DNA of 49,335 nt from Hyphomicrobiales bacterium (GCA_021775595.1 JAJFHN010000003.1:1-49335); one strand, 5' to 3'; numbered from the stretch's first letter, positions 26,522-36,458 are shown. Notes: a model not told the origin generated them from the sequence alone. Numbers and translations are program-made.

Positions 26522-29500
26522 TCAATCGCCCTCAATGCCAAGCGACCACTCAGGCACGCGGGCCAGATGGGCAAAGGCGTCGTAATCGAATTTTCTGGCG
26601 AACTGCCGCCGCCGCAAAGCCACGTAGGCGGTATTGGGCTGGTCGAATTGCGCCACCAAGTCGTGCAGATCGTTAAGCACACCGTCGGCCAGATTGGCCG
26701 GTTCGATCTTGCTGGCCTCCTGATCCTGGCCCGCCACCCGGCCGCCCGAAGCCCAGACGTAACGCAGCCATTTTACGTCAGCCGCCGGTACGCCCTCAAA
26801 GCCGCCGGCTCGGGCGATCGCCGCCTCCAAGGGAAGCTGTGGCGCGCGGCCGTCGGCGACTTCAGCTTGAGCGGGCGGTTTGCCGGTCTTGTAGTCGTAG
26901 ATCGCCAGCGCCCCATCGCCTAGAAGGTCGATCCGGTCGGCGCGCGCCGTGAGCTCGAAAGGACCAGCCGGCGCATCGAACGCCATACCTCCGCGCACCT
27001 CGCTCAGAGAGCGTCGGGTGTCCGTTCGCCTCCCAGGTTCCGTTTCGGCAAACCATTGAGCAAAGCGTTCGAATTGCGGGCGCCAGAAGGCTCGGACGCT
27101 GGCATTTGCGCCGAGTTCCTCAAACAGCGCCGAGGCGATCGACATAACCTCGCCCGCGATGTCGTCCGGCAACGATTGCGGATGGTTGGCGCTGAAGCGC
27201 GCCAGCGCCTCGTGCACCAGCTTGCCTCGCATGGCCGCATCAGGCGGTGCAGCCAGATCGCCCAAGGGCTCGAGTTTGAGAATATCGCGGGCGAACACGG
27301 CATAAGGGTTGGCTATCCAGTCTTCAATGCGCGTCACACTCAAGCGCCTTGGCCGAGCCTCTACCGGCGGACACGGCCTCGGCCGGAGCGGTTGAGCATA
27401 TGCCTCCACCCGGTCGCGCGCCCGCACCCAGTCGAGCCACGGATCGCGCGGTTCGAGCGCACCCTCCTGGCCCAGCGTGCTCAGCACCGCTTCGAGGCGC
27501 AACAGCCAGCGCGAAGGCACGCTCGGCACGCCTTCGTCCTTTAGCGCGCGAGTGAGATAGACGCGCCCGCCACCCAGCAGCTGCGCAACGTCATGGGCCG
27601 ATAGCCCCAGTCTGCGTTCGGGTTGCGGCAAACCAAGTTTCTCGCGCATCGGCCGGCTGAACCAGGCATCCACGTCCTCCGTGCGCGGCCACACGCCCTC
27701 GTTGAGGCCACCAAGAATGACGACATCGACGCTCTGCAAGCGCGCTTCGAGCGGACCCCAAATGAAAAGCCGACCCGGTTCGGCGCGGGTCTGGCGCACC
27801 AACAGCGGAGCGACAAATGCGCTGTAAACCTCGCCGTAATCCCTGGCCGCGATGGCCGGCCCCATGGTCCGGCCCGCCAGCAATTCGGCGAACATGGCGG
27901 CCAGCGTTTCGCCCGCTTCGCCGCGCCAAAGCATCGCCTCATCGCCGCCGTCACCTCGGGCAAGTGCTTCCGCCACCGCCACATGGGCACGCGCGATCTC
28001 GGCGATCGTGTGGCTCTCTGGCGCCTGATAGAGCGCCGCCAGCGGTGCAAACGCCGCCGCCACGTCATCAAGCAGCCCCTGGGCGGCCTGTAGCGCGTCA
28101 TCGCTCAACCGCCTGAGAGCAATACCGCGGGCTTCTCCACGGGCGATATCGCGGCGCGAGCGCGCCAATGCGCGCGCAATACCGTCAACGCCATCGGCCG
28201 GCACGACACCGCGGAGGGCTGCTATCTCCAAGGTGCGGGCCGCCTCCCGTATCGCCGCTGAGGATCTGCCAAGCCGGCTCAAGGGATGCTTCATCAACGC
28301 CATCAGGGGCACTGGCGCGAAATCGCGCTGCGCCGCCTGGACAATCAATTCCATAAAAACGCCGGGTGGCGACTTGCCGAGCGGTTTGCCGGCGGAATCG
28401 TCGATCTCAAGACCCCATTTCGCCATTCGCGCCATGACCCGCCGCGCTAGAGTCCTATCGGGTGTCACCAGGGCTGCCGTTTGCTCAGGCTCTTCCATTA
28501 CGCGCCGCATGATCAGCGCCACCAGCTCGGCCTCGTCTTCTGAAGTCGGCGCTTCAATCTTGGAGATGCCTTGCGCGCAATTGGTCAATTGTGCCCGAGG
28601 ATCGTCCGCCATCAGTTCGCGCCACCGCTCGGTCGTTCCAGCCGGACGCATGGCTTCGCTGATCAGTTTTAGGCGCGCCTGGCCCACGCCGCTGGGCGCG
28701 CATCCCGCGAGCCATGAGACGTCGCTTCGTACCGCGTCGATACGGAGCAGCAATTGCTGCATGCCAAATTGGTAATGCTCGGGATGATTGTCGGCGATGT
28801 CGTCCCAGCTCTGGGCGTCAAGATCGAGGTCCAATCCCGGCAAAACAACCGCGCCGTTTGGCGCACGCGCAATGGCGCCAAGCAGTTCTGCGGTTGCCGG
28901 AATGCTGCCCGTCGATCCCGCCGCGATGATTGGGTCTGCCGGCGGCGCCTCGGCCAGGCGGTGCGCCTCGGCCAACATCAAGAGATTGCGCCGGGCATAT
29001 TGGGTCATCTGGCCGCGAGACTTGAGAATTTCGGGCCATTGCCGCGTCACGATTTCCAGAAACGACATGGTCTGCTGCCAATGGTCCGCGAAGCGCTCGG
29101 GAACGAGCGTCTCCAGCCCGCCTAAGTCGGCCTGCTCGGTCTCCACCATATCGAGCAGCCGGCTCAATTCCGTCGCCAAGTGAGCTGCTTGAGCCGGGCT
29201 CGTGGCCGATCCTCGCTCACGGCCCAGCGCTTTGCTCCAAGCCAGTATGAGCTCCATCATAAGGAGCCGCCGGTCCATCGCTCCGATCGCCTCGGGGAGC
29301 TCAAGCACACTCGGCCCCGCTTCTCCGGCGGCTTCAGCCGAAAAAAAACTTGCCTCCTCATCAACGTCGCCCAAAGCGCGGATGCGTGGCAGCAGCAGCA
29401 CGGCGGCGTCACTCTCGGCCAGAAATGCATCTCGCATGTTCCGGCAAGCCCGGCGCGTAGGCAGAAGCAGCGTTATGCGCGAAAGATCCTCGGCACCAGG

Positions 29501-29629
29501 CGTCGGTCCGCCCACTCGCGGCAGATCACCATCTAGAATGGCCCGCGCCAGCCGGTGCAGGAACGGCGTCGTTTGCGGGATCGTGTAGAGCCGTGGCTTG
29601 GTTGGCTCGGAGACGTCAGGACGAGCCAC
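26522..29629 (-). CDS. addB: Double-strand break repair protein AddB
   Basis: A 1035-residue AddAB subunit beginning at GTG. The N-terminal part is an inactivated helicase fold (RITLLLPTRRACRNMRDAFL replaces a Walker A loop), which in the family scans for recombination hotspots. The C-terminal RecB-like nuclease has LAIYDYKTGKPP. The last 150 residues lack the cysteine cluster that binds iron-sulfur in the Bacillus protein; alphaproteobacterial AddB generally lacks it. It overlaps the murU gene by 14 bases and is followed by addA after four bases, so the three are probably one transcript. Confidence 0.93.
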   Translation of the reverse strand: MARPDVSEPTKPRLYTIPQTTPFLHRLARAILDGDLPRVGGPTPGAEDLSRITLLLPTRRACRNMRDAFLAESDAAVLLLPRIRALGDVDEEASFFSAEAAGEAGPSVLELPEAIGAMDRRLLMMELILAWSKALGRERGSATSPAQAAHLATELSRLLDMVETEQADLGGLETLVPERFADHWQQTMSFLEIVTRQWPEILKSRGQMTQYARRNLLMLAEAHRLAEAPPADPIIAAGSTGSIPATAELLGAIARAPNGAVVLPGLDLDLDAQSWDDIADNHPEHYQFGMQQLLLRIDAVRSDVSWLAGCAPSGVGQARLKLISEAMRPAGTTERWRELMADDPRAQLTNCAQGISKIEAPTSEDEAELVALIMRRVMEEPEQTAALVTPDRTLARRVMARMAKWGLEIDDSAGKPLGKSPPGVFMELIVQAAQRDFAPVPLMALMKHPLSRLGRSSAAIREAARTLEIAALRGVVPADGVDGIARALARSRRDIARGEARGIALRRLSDDALQAAQGLLDDVAAAFAPLAALYQAPESHTIAEIARAHVAVAEALARGDGGDEAMLWRGEAGETLAAMFAELLAGRTMGPAIAARDYGEVYSAFVAPLLVRQTRAEPGRLFIWGPLEARLQSVDVVILGGLNEGVWPRTEDVDAWFSRPMREKLGLPQPERRLGLSAHDVAQLLGGGRVYLTRALKDEGVPSVPSRWLLRLEAVLSTLGQEGALEPRDPWLDWVRARDRVEAYAQPLRPRPCPPVEARPRRLSVTRIEDWIANPYAVFARDILKLEPLGDLAAPPDAAMRGKLVHEALARFSANHPQSLPDDIAGEVMSIASALFEELGANASVRAFWRPQFERFAQWFAETEPGRRTDTRRSLSEVRGGMAFDAPAGPFELTARADRIDLLGDGALAIYDYKTGKPPAQAEVADGRAPQLPLEAAIARAGGFEGVPAADVKWLRYVWASGGRVAGQDQEASKIEPANLADGVLNDLHDLVAQFDQPNTAYVALRRRQFARKFDYDAFAHLARVPEWSLGIEGD

Positions 29630-30332
29630 TGGACATCACCCCTTCGGCTTCTTCCAGCGCCGCAGGCGTGCCCACATGCATCCAAACGCCATCGAGCACC
29701 ACGCCATGCAGGCGTTTGCCAGTCAGCGCCTCATCCCACAGCAGATTGAGCGAAAAGGCGCCTTCGGGCGCATCATCGAAAACGCCCGGGCCGGCGACGG
29801 AAACGCCGGCAAAGACGTACGGCACGCTTTCGTCGCCCCGCCGCCGGCGCAACGCGTCACCACCGTCAAACGCGAAGTCACCGCGCCCGCCATAGCCGAT
29901 CGAACGTTCGACCGGCGCCAATAGCAGAAGCCAGTCCATCACCGCCGGATCCCAAGCGGCCGACATGGCCTGCAGCGCCCCATGTTCACCCTCGATCCAA
30001 ACCGAATCCGAATTGTGGATAAAGAAGGCGTCGTCGCCCAGCAACGGCAGCGCTTTTTTAACGCCACCGCCGGTATCAAGCAGCAACCCTCGTTCATCAG
30101 AAATGACGATTTCCGGCTGCGTGCGGCCCGCCAGGTGCGCTTCCATTCGGTCAGCCAAGTGATGCACATTGACCACCGCTTTCTCGACGCCCGCCGCTTG
30201 CAGACGGTCAAGCACGCGGTCAAGCAAGGGCGCACCGGCCAGCTCGATAAGCGGCTTCGGCGTGGTGTCGCTCAGCGGCCGCATGCGCGTGCCGAGCCCG
30301 GCGCCAAGCACCATGGCCATTGTCGGCTTCAC
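29616..30332 (-). CDS. murU: N-acetylmuramate alpha-1-phosphate uridylyltransferase-type nucleotidyltransferase
   Basis: A 238-residue nucleotidyltransferase with the signature MVLGAGLGTRMRPLSDTTPKP near the N-terminus, followed by PLIELAGAPLLDR. Members next to an AmgK-type kinase convert MurNAc-1-phosphate to UDP-MurNAc in a cell-wall recycling path that bypasses de novo MurA/MurB. The kinase is the C-terminal half of the next gene up, 24 bases away, which favours MurU over glucose- or mannose-1-phosphate enzymes. The GTG start follows GGGAGAG; an ATG four codons on is possible. Confidence 0.85.
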   Translation of the reverse strand: MKPTMAMVLGAGLGTRMRPLSDTTPKPLIELAGAPLLDRVLDRLQAAGVEKAVVNVHHLADRMEAHLAGRTQPEIVISDERGLLLDTGGGVKKALPLLGDDAFFIHNSDSVWIEGEHGALQAMSAAWDPAVMDWLLLLAPVERSIGYGGRGDFAFDGGDALRRRRGDESVPYVFAGVSVAGPGVFDDAPEGAFSLNLLWDEALTGKRLHGVVLDGVWMHVGTPAALEEAEGVMSSGSS

Positions 30333-30356
30333 GGGCCCGCTCTCCCTATCACGCGC

Positions 30357-31892
30357 TCAGACGCCCGCCAGGCCAGCGCGCTCGGTCTGAGGCAAATGCT
30401 GGTCGTACCAGTCCTTGAGGGGCTTGAGAGCGTCATGCGCCAGATTGCGCTCCAAATAGGCTGAGACCCGCGGAATATGCGCCAAGTAACCGGTTTTGCC
30501 GTCGCGCGCGGCCAGACGGGCGAAGATACCCAATATTTTGGTGCAGCGCTGCGCGCCCGCGATGGCATAAGCCGCCTGGAACCGCCTGCGCTCGAAAGAG
30601 GGGTCTGCGATTTCACATTTGCGACAGTACGTTTCCAGCAAGTCGGCTTCAAGTTCCGCTGCCACGTCCCTGCGCGCGTCCTGCAGCAGCGACACGAGAT
30701 CGTAGGCATGGGGACCGCGCATCGCATCCTGGAAATCGATCACGCCGACCCGTGCAATGCCCTCACGATCGGGCAGCCACAGCAAATTGGGCGAATGGAA
30801 ATCCCGCAGCACCCAACCCCGGCGTTGGGCCGCCAGAAACGTGATTTGAGCGCCCCAAAGCTCCAAGAATTCGGCCCGCATGATCGCCGGCGCGGCTTCA
30901 GACCGCAATGCCGGCCAAAACCAATCGAGCAACAGTTCCGCTTCGATCGCGAAGGCCGTTGCATCATATATTGGCAGGTCCACGCCGCCGCCGTCCGGCA
31001 GATCAAGCACCGCGCCAGGGGGGCTTTGCCGCAAGGCCAAAAGAACCTCGACCGCCGCACCATAGAGCTCGGCTGGATCACGGCCCTCGGCAATCTCATG
31101 GCCATACACCCGATCGCCAAGGTCTTCGACCAGCAGAAACCCATGCTCCAGATCGTAGGCGTAAATGTCCGGTGCGCTTAAGCCAGCCGCCTGCAGAGCG
31201 TCGGCAACCGCCACGACTGAGCGGGCATCCTCCGCCAAATGGACAAGCGCGCTGTATGGCTTGCCATCGCGCACCGGTGGCCCATCGGGCTGGCGGGGCG
31301 CATCCATCAGCAGAGCACTCCGATCGCCATCGGCGAGCCGCGCATAACGCCTTGGCGAGGCATCGCCCTGCAGATAGGAGCTTTGCACTTGGCCCCAGCC
31401 CGCCTTCTCCAAAAAACCCGTCATAGCCACGAACCGCTGCAGGCGCGTCTCCCAGTCTCCGTGCCCCTCCAGCTCGATCGCACGCGCGGTGTCCGTGCTC
31501 CCATCGCTCAGCTTGATCTCGAGCCTGTCGGCAGGCAACCGGTCAGCGATCTGCTCAGGCCACTCGATCAACACCAAGGCCTCATCCAGCGCCGCCTCGA
31601 GACCCACCTCTTCGAGTTCGGACGGGCTTTGCAGCCGAAAGCAATCGAAATGAGCGATATCCATGCGCGGGGTGGCATAGGTCTCGGTCAGCGCGAAGGT
31701 TGGAGATATGACCTCCTCGGCGTCCGCACCCCAGATGTGTTGAACGAGCGCACGCGCCAGGGTGGTCTTTCCGGCGCCAAGTTCACCGCTCAATGCGACG
31801 CAATCGCCAGCCTGCAACACCAGCGCCAACCTGGAGGCCAGCCTGTCCAAGCCCTCGATATCGAGCTCATCGAACGGCTGCAAAGCCTTCAT
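30357..31892 (-). CDS. Fusion of TsaE ATPase and AmgK-type sugar kinase
   Basis: A 511-residue two-enzyme fusion. Residues about 1-150 are TsaE, the ATPase of the tRNA t6A37 threonylcarbamoyl complex, with Walker A LSGELGAGKTT at 34-44 and the FDCFRL segment. Residues about 165-500 form an aminoglycoside phosphotransferase-type kinase with RDFHSPNLLWLP as catalytic loop and VIDFQDAMRGPHAYDLVSLL as metal loop; this is the AmgK family, which phosphorylates MurNAc/GlcNAc at C1. With murU downstream it completes a recycling pair. The fusion is common in Alphaproteobacteria, and the two activities have no obvious link. Its ATG overlaps the upstream kinase-like gene's stop. Confidence 0.9.
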   Translation of the reverse strand: MKALQPFDELDIEGLDRLASRLALVLQAGDCVALSGELGAGKTTLARALVQHIWGADAEEVISPTFALTETYATPRMDIAHFDCFRLQSPSELEEVGLEAALDEALVLIEWPEQIADRLPADRLEIKLSDGSTDTARAIELEGHGDWETRLQRFVAMTGFLEKAGWGQVQSSYLQGDASPRRYARLADGDRSALLMDAPRQPDGPPVRDGKPYSALVHLAEDARSVVAVADALQAAGLSAPDIYAYDLEHGFLLVEDLGDRVYGHEIAEGRDPAELYGAAVEVLLALRQSPPGAVLDLPDGGGVDLPIYDATAFAIEAELLLDWFWPALRSEAAPAIMRAEFLELWGAQITFLAAQRRGWVLRDFHSPNLLWLPDREGIARVGVIDFQDAMRGPHAYDLVSLLQDARRDVAAELEADLLETYCRKCEIADPSFERRRFQAAYAIAGAQRCTKILGIFARLAARDGKTGYLAHIPRVSAYLERNLAHDALKPLKDWYDQHLPQTERAGLAGV

Positions 31893-34438
31893 GCGGCGGC
31901 AGACGAGGCGTCGCCGCCCTCCTTTGGCGCTTCACCCTGCGCGCTCTCTTGCGATGTCCGCTCGAAGCCGGCGCGTCGATGGTTGATCGGAAACCGCACG
32001 GTTACCGTGGTTCCCTCACCTAGTACTGAATCGAGCTTCACATCGCCGCCATGAAGCTCGACGAGACTTTTGGCGATCGAGAGGCCCAAACCCGCACCGC
32101 GATGCTTGGAACCGCGCGCCCGGCTTTCAAATCGTTCAAACACCGCCTCCTGATCGCCCGGCGCGATGCCAACGCCTTGATCTCTAACAGTAAATGCTAC
32201 CATCTCACCATCACGACGCGCGCTCAATATGATCGCGCCGCCCTCATCCGAAAATCCCACCGCGTTCGCCAACAGATTATAGAGCACTTGTCGCACTCTC
32301 TGGGCGTCGGCCTCGAATTTCGTCGGCGCATCGGCGATATCGACATCGAGCAGGAGTTTGGCGCTCTGGATTCTGTCGCGCACGCCCAGAACCGCGGCCT
32401 CCACGATGTCCTTGAGGTCGATCTCACCGCGCCGCAATTCCAAAGCGCCGGCATCGATCGTGGCGAGATCCAGGATGTCGTTGATGATTGCAAGCAATGT
32501 GTCGCTGGATGACCTGATGTCGGTCAAATAATCTTGCTGGCGGTCGGTCAGCGGCCCAATGGCCGGTGTCGCCAGCAATTCGGAGAAGCCGATGATGTTG
32601 GTCAGTGGAACGCGCATTTCATATGATATGTGCGAAATGAATGTGCTCTTCAGGCGACCGGCCGCCTCTAACGCCTCATTGCGCTCGATCAGGGCGCGCT
32701 CGGCCCGCTTGGCGTCGGTAATGTCCACATAGGTCAGCAACGTCGCGCCATCGGGCAGTGGCAGGCTGGCATAGGCCAGCTGACTTCCGTCGGGCCGCGC
32801 AAGCTCACCGTCAATAGAGCGTCGCTCGTGATCGATGCTGGTAACGGCCGTCTTCACTTCGTCCCAGGCGGCGTCGTCGTCAAGCAGCACGCGGCATTGG
32901 TCGATCAGTTTGTCGATATGGGGCTGTTGCGACAGTGACTGGGGTTCGAGTTTCCAGATGCGGGCGAACGCTCGATTGAAGAGTTTGAGACGGCCATCGC
33001 TGCCAAACACCACGACACCTTCTTGCAGATTGTCGAGCGTCTCCTTCTGGACCTGGATCAGCGAATTGTAGCGGCTCTCGAGCGTCAAGCGCTCGGTGGC
33101 GTCCTCGTAGAGGAAGGTTTGGCTGCCGTCTTGCGCCCGGTCGACCAACACGTGGATGCTACGCCCGTCGGGCAGATGCCACCAGTCCTCCCACAGGTCT
33201 TCGGCTTTCTCGCCCTCAACTTGCTTCTTCTTCCAAGCCCGGTAATCGGCTTGTTCGGGCAGGATCCTGTCTTCTCTCATGCGGTCCAGAATTTGGCCGT
33301 GACTGGGCCCTTCAGCCAGCCAATCGCCGTCGATCCCCCACAGCTCGAGATAAGCCTGATTGTAATAGGTCAGCACCTGCCGCTTGGAGAACACGGCAAC
33401 GGCGGTGGCGATGCGGTTCAGCGTCCTGGTGTGGTCTTCACGCGGAGCGCCCGTTGGTCCGCTCGCTTCCACGCTCTCTCCAGACGCCACCGCAATACCC
33501 GCATTCGCTGCCCCCAACGGCACCATGGTGACGTCGAACGTGCGCTGTTCACCCCCAAAGCTCGAGGCGATGCGCCCGCGATATATCTCGCCCTTCTCGA
33601 GCGCGCCCGAGCCATCGCCACGCTGCGTTTCGGAAAAAAGCTCGATCTGACGCTCGCAAACATCGCTGCTGTCGGTTGCCTCGACTGCCGCCGCGTAGGC
33701 AGCGTTCACCCATTGAAGCCGGCCCTCGCCGTCACGCACCCAGGCGGGCACCGACAGCGAATTGAGCATTGCGCGCGAGGCCCCGATCTCATGACCCAGC
33801 CGTTCGTGTTCGCTGCATATGCGGCTGAGCTCGGCGCGCTGACCGGCCAGGTCGCGCAGTTTCATCACCAAACCCGATCCCTTGGCGCGGCCATCGACTT
33901 CGACGAAAGCGCCGAATTTCGTCTTGAGCATGAGATTGAACGGCGCGGCGGCGTTGCGCAGCTGCGAGAACTTGCCCTGCAACCGAGCCGCGTCATCGGG
34001 CGCCAACCAAGATTCGAAGTCCAGCAACCCATCGATCTCCGACGGCACCTTGAAGGCGGGGTCGAGCATTTCGGTCACAACGAGTGGAGTTTGGTCCTTA
34101 TCCCAATAAATCAGCGTTTGGGGTTCGGCTGAGAGGATGGCGTGCAAAACGTCCAATTCGCCCTCAAGGCGTTCGGCGTTTTCAGTGGCCATCTCCTCGG
34201 CCAAACGGGTGCGGCGCGTGGCGCGCAAAAAGCCCAACGCCGCCGTCACGGCAAACGCCGTGATGCCGAGGACGATTCCAACGATAAGAGGGCCGCGCGC
34301 GTCCAGCAGCGAAACCTGGGCCAATTGGCTTTCTTCGGCTGCAAGCGCGCGCGCAGCGCCGACAAGCACTGTGCATGCGGCAGCGCTGACGATCAGCGGA
34401 ATCCGATTGTATCTTTCCTGCCAGGGGCCAGAAAGCAT
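31889..34438 (-). CDS. divL: DivL-like PAS protein, histidine kinase fold with Tyr at the phospho-site
   Basis: An 849-residue membrane protein with two N-terminal helices (about 11-33 and 47-70), at least three PAS-like regions (about 235-300, 355-450 and 475-580) and a histidine-kinase core. In the H-box the phospho-accepting His is Tyr606 (ISYEMRVPL instead of SHELRTPL), the change that defines DivL of Caulobacter, which binds DivK and steers the CckA-CtrA cell-cycle relay. The ATP domain keeps LLANAVGFSDEGG, DQGVGIAP and GAGLGLSIAKSL. Start at 34438 follows GGAG; a 22-codon extension is less likely. The gene ends in an ATGA overlap with the TsaE fusion and lies 172 bases from ahcY. The gene name rests on this motif and the conserved neighbourhood. 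Confidence 0.8.
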   Translation of the reverse strand: MLSGPWQERYNRIPLIVSAAACTVLVGAARALAAEESQLAQVSLLDARGPLIVGIVLGITAFAVTAALGFLRATRRTRLAEEMATENAERLEGELDVLHAILSAEPQTLIYWDKDQTPLVVTEMLDPAFKVPSEIDGLLDFESWLAPDDAARLQGKFSQLRNAAAPFNLMLKTKFGAFVEVDGRAKGSGLVMKLRDLAGQRAELSRICSEHERLGHEIGASRAMLNSLSVPAWVRDGEGRLQWVNAAYAAAVEATDSSDVCERQIELFSETQRGDGSGALEKGEIYRGRIASSFGGEQRTFDVTMVPLGAANAGIAVASGESVEASGPTGAPREDHTRTLNRIATAVAVFSKRQVLTYYNQAYLELWGIDGDWLAEGPSHGQILDRMREDRILPEQADYRAWKKKQVEGEKAEDLWEDWWHLPDGRSIHVLVDRAQDGSQTFLYEDATERLTLESRYNSLIQVQKETLDNLQEGVVVFGSDGRLKLFNRAFARIWKLEPQSLSQQPHIDKLIDQCRVLLDDDAAWDEVKTAVTSIDHERRSIDGELARPDGSQLAYASLPLPDGATLLTYVDITDAKRAERALIERNEALEAAGRLKSTFISHISYEMRVPLTNIIGFSELLATPAIGPLTDRQQDYLTDIRSSSDTLLAIINDILDLATIDAGALELRRGEIDLKDIVEAAVLGVRDRIQSAKLLLDVDIADAPTKFEADAQRVRQVLYNLLANAVGFSDEGGAIILSARRDGEMVAFTVRDQGVGIAPGDQEAVFERFESRARGSKHRGAGLGLSIAKSLVELHGGDVKLDSVLGEGTTVTVRFPINHRRAGFERTSQESAQGEAPKEGGDASSAAA

Positions 34439-34610
34439 CACGCTCGCTCCAAACCATCCCCCAATGGCCTGCACGCGATAAACGCAACGCAGTTCACACC
34501 TCACGGCGTGCCGGACCGCTTATTTCGGGCGAATCGTTTCTAATTTACCCATATCGCGCGCCCTTGCCCACCGGTCGATTGGCTATTGGACGCCACGCGG
34601 CAATAAATCA

Positions 34611-35999
34611 TCAATATCGGTAGTGATCAGGCTTGAACGGTCCCGCCACGGGCACACCGATATAGTCGGCCTGCGCCTTATCGAGCGTCGACAGCCGCAC
34701 GCCCAAGCGGGCTAAATGCAGCGAGGCGACCTTTTCGTCCAAATGCTTGGGAAGCACATAGACCTTGTTCTCGTAGTTTTCTGGATTCTGCCAAATCTCG
34801 ATCTGAGCCAACACCTGATTGGTGAACGACGCGCTCATCACGAAACTCGGATGCCCCGTGGCGCAGCCCAAATTCACCAGCCTGCCCTCGGCCAGCATGA
34901 CGATGCGCTTGCCATCGGCAAATTCGACTTCGTCGACTTGCGGCTTGACGTTGTGCCATTTGAGATTTCGCAGCGCTGCAACCTGAATCTCAGAGTCGAA
35001 ATGCCCGATATTGCAAACAATGGCCCGGTCTTTCATCTCGCGCATATGGTCGACCGTGATGACATCCTTGTTGCCCGTCGCAGTGACGAAGATGTCGCCA
35101 TCGCCAACAGCTTCTTCCATCGTCAGGACCTCGTAACCTTCCATCGCCGCCTGCAGCGCGCAGATCGGATCGATCTCGGTCACGACCACGCGGGCGCCTT
35201 GACCGCGCAAACTCTCCGCACATCCCTTGCCAACGTCGCCATAGCCGGCAACGACCGCAATCTTTCCCGCCAGCATCACGTCAGTGGCGCGCTTGATGCC
35301 GTCGACCAGGCTTTCCCGGCAACCATATAGATTGTCGAACTTTGATTTCGTGACCGAGTCGTTGACGTTGATCGCTGAGAAGGGAAGCGTGCCAGCTTCC
35401 TGCATTTGATAGAGCCGATGGACGCCCGTCGTGGTCTCTTCGGTAACGCCACGGATGGCGTCGCGAATTTTTGAATACCAACCGGGATTGGAAGCCAGGC
35501 GCTTCTTGATGGTCGCAAAAAGCACCTCTTCTTCTTCATTGGTCGGATTGGCAATGACCGATGGATCGCTCTCGGCCTGGGCGCCCAGAATGACAATCAG
35601 CGTGGCATCGCCGCCGTCGTCCAGGATCATATTGGCGCCGTCGGCGCCGCCCCAGTCGAAGATGCGGTCCACATAGTCCCAGTATTCCTCCAGCGTTTCG
35701 CCCTTGAAGGCGAAGACCGGCGTGCCACCCGCGGCGATTGCCGCTGCTGCATGGTCCTGGGTCGAAAAAATGTTGCATGAGGCCCAGCGCACCTCGGCGC
35801 CCAGCGCCTCCAGCGTTTCGATCAGCACCGCCGTCTGAATGGTCATATGCAGACACCCGGCGACCCTAGCGCCCTTCAGCGGCTGCGCCTTGCCATACTC
35901 GTCCCGCAATGCCATCAGCCCCGGCATTTCGGTTTCGGCAATCGCGATCTCTTTGCGCCCCCAGTCGGCGAGTTCAATGTCCTTAACGATATAGTCCAT
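34611..35999 (-). CDS. ahcY: S-adenosylhomocysteinase
   Basis: A 462-residue NAD-dependent hydrolase that splits S-adenosylhomocysteine into adenosine and homocysteine and so relieves inhibition of methyltransferases. The NAD site is GYGDVGKG, with SVTKSKFDN-like sequence ([14 protein letters not shown]) and the C-terminal KPDHYRY that closes the cofactor site. The roughly 40-residue insertion typical of most bacterial forms is present. A palindromic candidate operator lies about 80 bases upstream, between it and the HPr gene. Confidence 0.97.
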   Translation of the reverse strand: MDYIVKDIELADWGRKEIAIAETEMPGLMALRDEYGKAQPLKGARVAGCLHMTIQTAVLIETLEALGAEVRWASCNIFSTQDHAAAAIAAGGTPVFAFKGETLEEYWDYVDRIFDWGGADGANMILDDGGDATLIVILGAQAESDPSVIANPTNEEEEVLFATIKKRLASNPGWYSKIRDAIRGVTEETTTGVHRLYQMQEAGTLPFSAINVNDSVTKSKFDNLYGCRESLVDGIKRATDVMLAGKIAVVAGYGDVGKGCAESLRGQGARVVVTEIDPICALQAAMEGYEVLTMEEAVGDGDIFVTATGNKDVITVDHMREMKDRAIVCNIGHFDSEIQVAALRNLKWHNVKPQVDEVEFADGKRIVMLAEGRLVNLGCATGHPSFVMSASFTNQVLAQIEIWQNPENYENKVYVLPKHLDEKVASLHLARLGVRLSTLDKAQADYIGVPVAGPFKPDHYRY

Positions 36000-36078
36000 G
36001 GGTTCCGCCTTTTATTGTGCCTACGGCGCGCGCGCGCCGGGCCATCTAATAGCCTCTCAAGACATGAAGAGCAACGGC

Positions 36079-36100
36079 GATATAAAGAATTCCTTATATC
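36079..36100. promoter_or_regulatory. Palindromic candidate operator upstream of ahcY (SahR-like)
   Basis: GATATAA-N8-TTATATC is a perfect 7-base inverted repeat with an AGAATTCC centre, extended outward by GCAAC at 36071-36075 and GTTGC at 36101-36105. It sits 80 bases before the ahcY start. ATATAAAG-type palindromes are reported for SahR/ArsR-family regulators of SAM-cycle genes in Alphaproteobacteria, which would fit. As RNA it could also form a bulged hairpin after the HPr gene. Confidence 0.5.
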
Positions 36101-36119
36101 GTTGCCGCGCGCTGTTCGC

Positions 36120-36434
36120 TCACTCGTCTTCGTTGAAACCAGCCTCGACAAGTTCGATCAAAGCTTCGAGCGCGCGGGGCGCCTCTTTACCTTCTGCTTC
36201 GATCAAAATCGTCTTGCCTTGTCCCGCCGCGAGCGTCATCAGCCCCATAATGGAGGTGCCGCCCACGGTGTGACCTTCACGCGTCACTCGTATCTTCGCA
36301 TCAAATTTTTCACCGCATTTGACAAATTGCGCCGAGGCGCGGGCGTGCAGACCCTTGCGGTTCGGAATCACGACTTCCGCGAAGATATGGTTTTCCGGTT
36401 TGGCGGAAGCGCCATCCTTTGTGGAATTGGACAT
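36120..36434 (-). CDS. HPr family phosphocarrier protein
   Basis: A 104-residue HPr with a 15-residue N-terminal extension. His30 in RKGLHARASAQF takes phosphate from enzyme I, and Ser61 in GGTSIMGLMTLAAGQG is the site for HprK. In this class HPr serves a regulatory PTS (with PtsP and PtsN) rather than sugar uptake; no sugar permease is in view. EIIA lies 24 bases upstream and hprK just beyond. Confidence 0.94.
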   Translation of the reverse strand: MSNSTKDGASAKPENHIFAEVVIPNRKGLHARASAQFVKCGEKFDAKIRVTREGHTVGGTSIMGLMTLAAGQGKTILIEAEGKEAPRALEALIELVEAGFNEDE

Positions 36435-36458
36435 AAGGATTTCCGGACAGCCTGCCGC

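Noticed and set aside
34439-34610. CtrA-type binding site before the divL-like gene
   Set aside because: The AT-rich patch does not contain the TTAA-N7-TTAA pattern.
36000-36119. SAM or SAH riboswitch before ahcY
   Set aside because: The region is dominated by a symmetric DNA palindrome; I see no arrangement of helices and conserved loops that matches a known SAM or SAH riboswitch.
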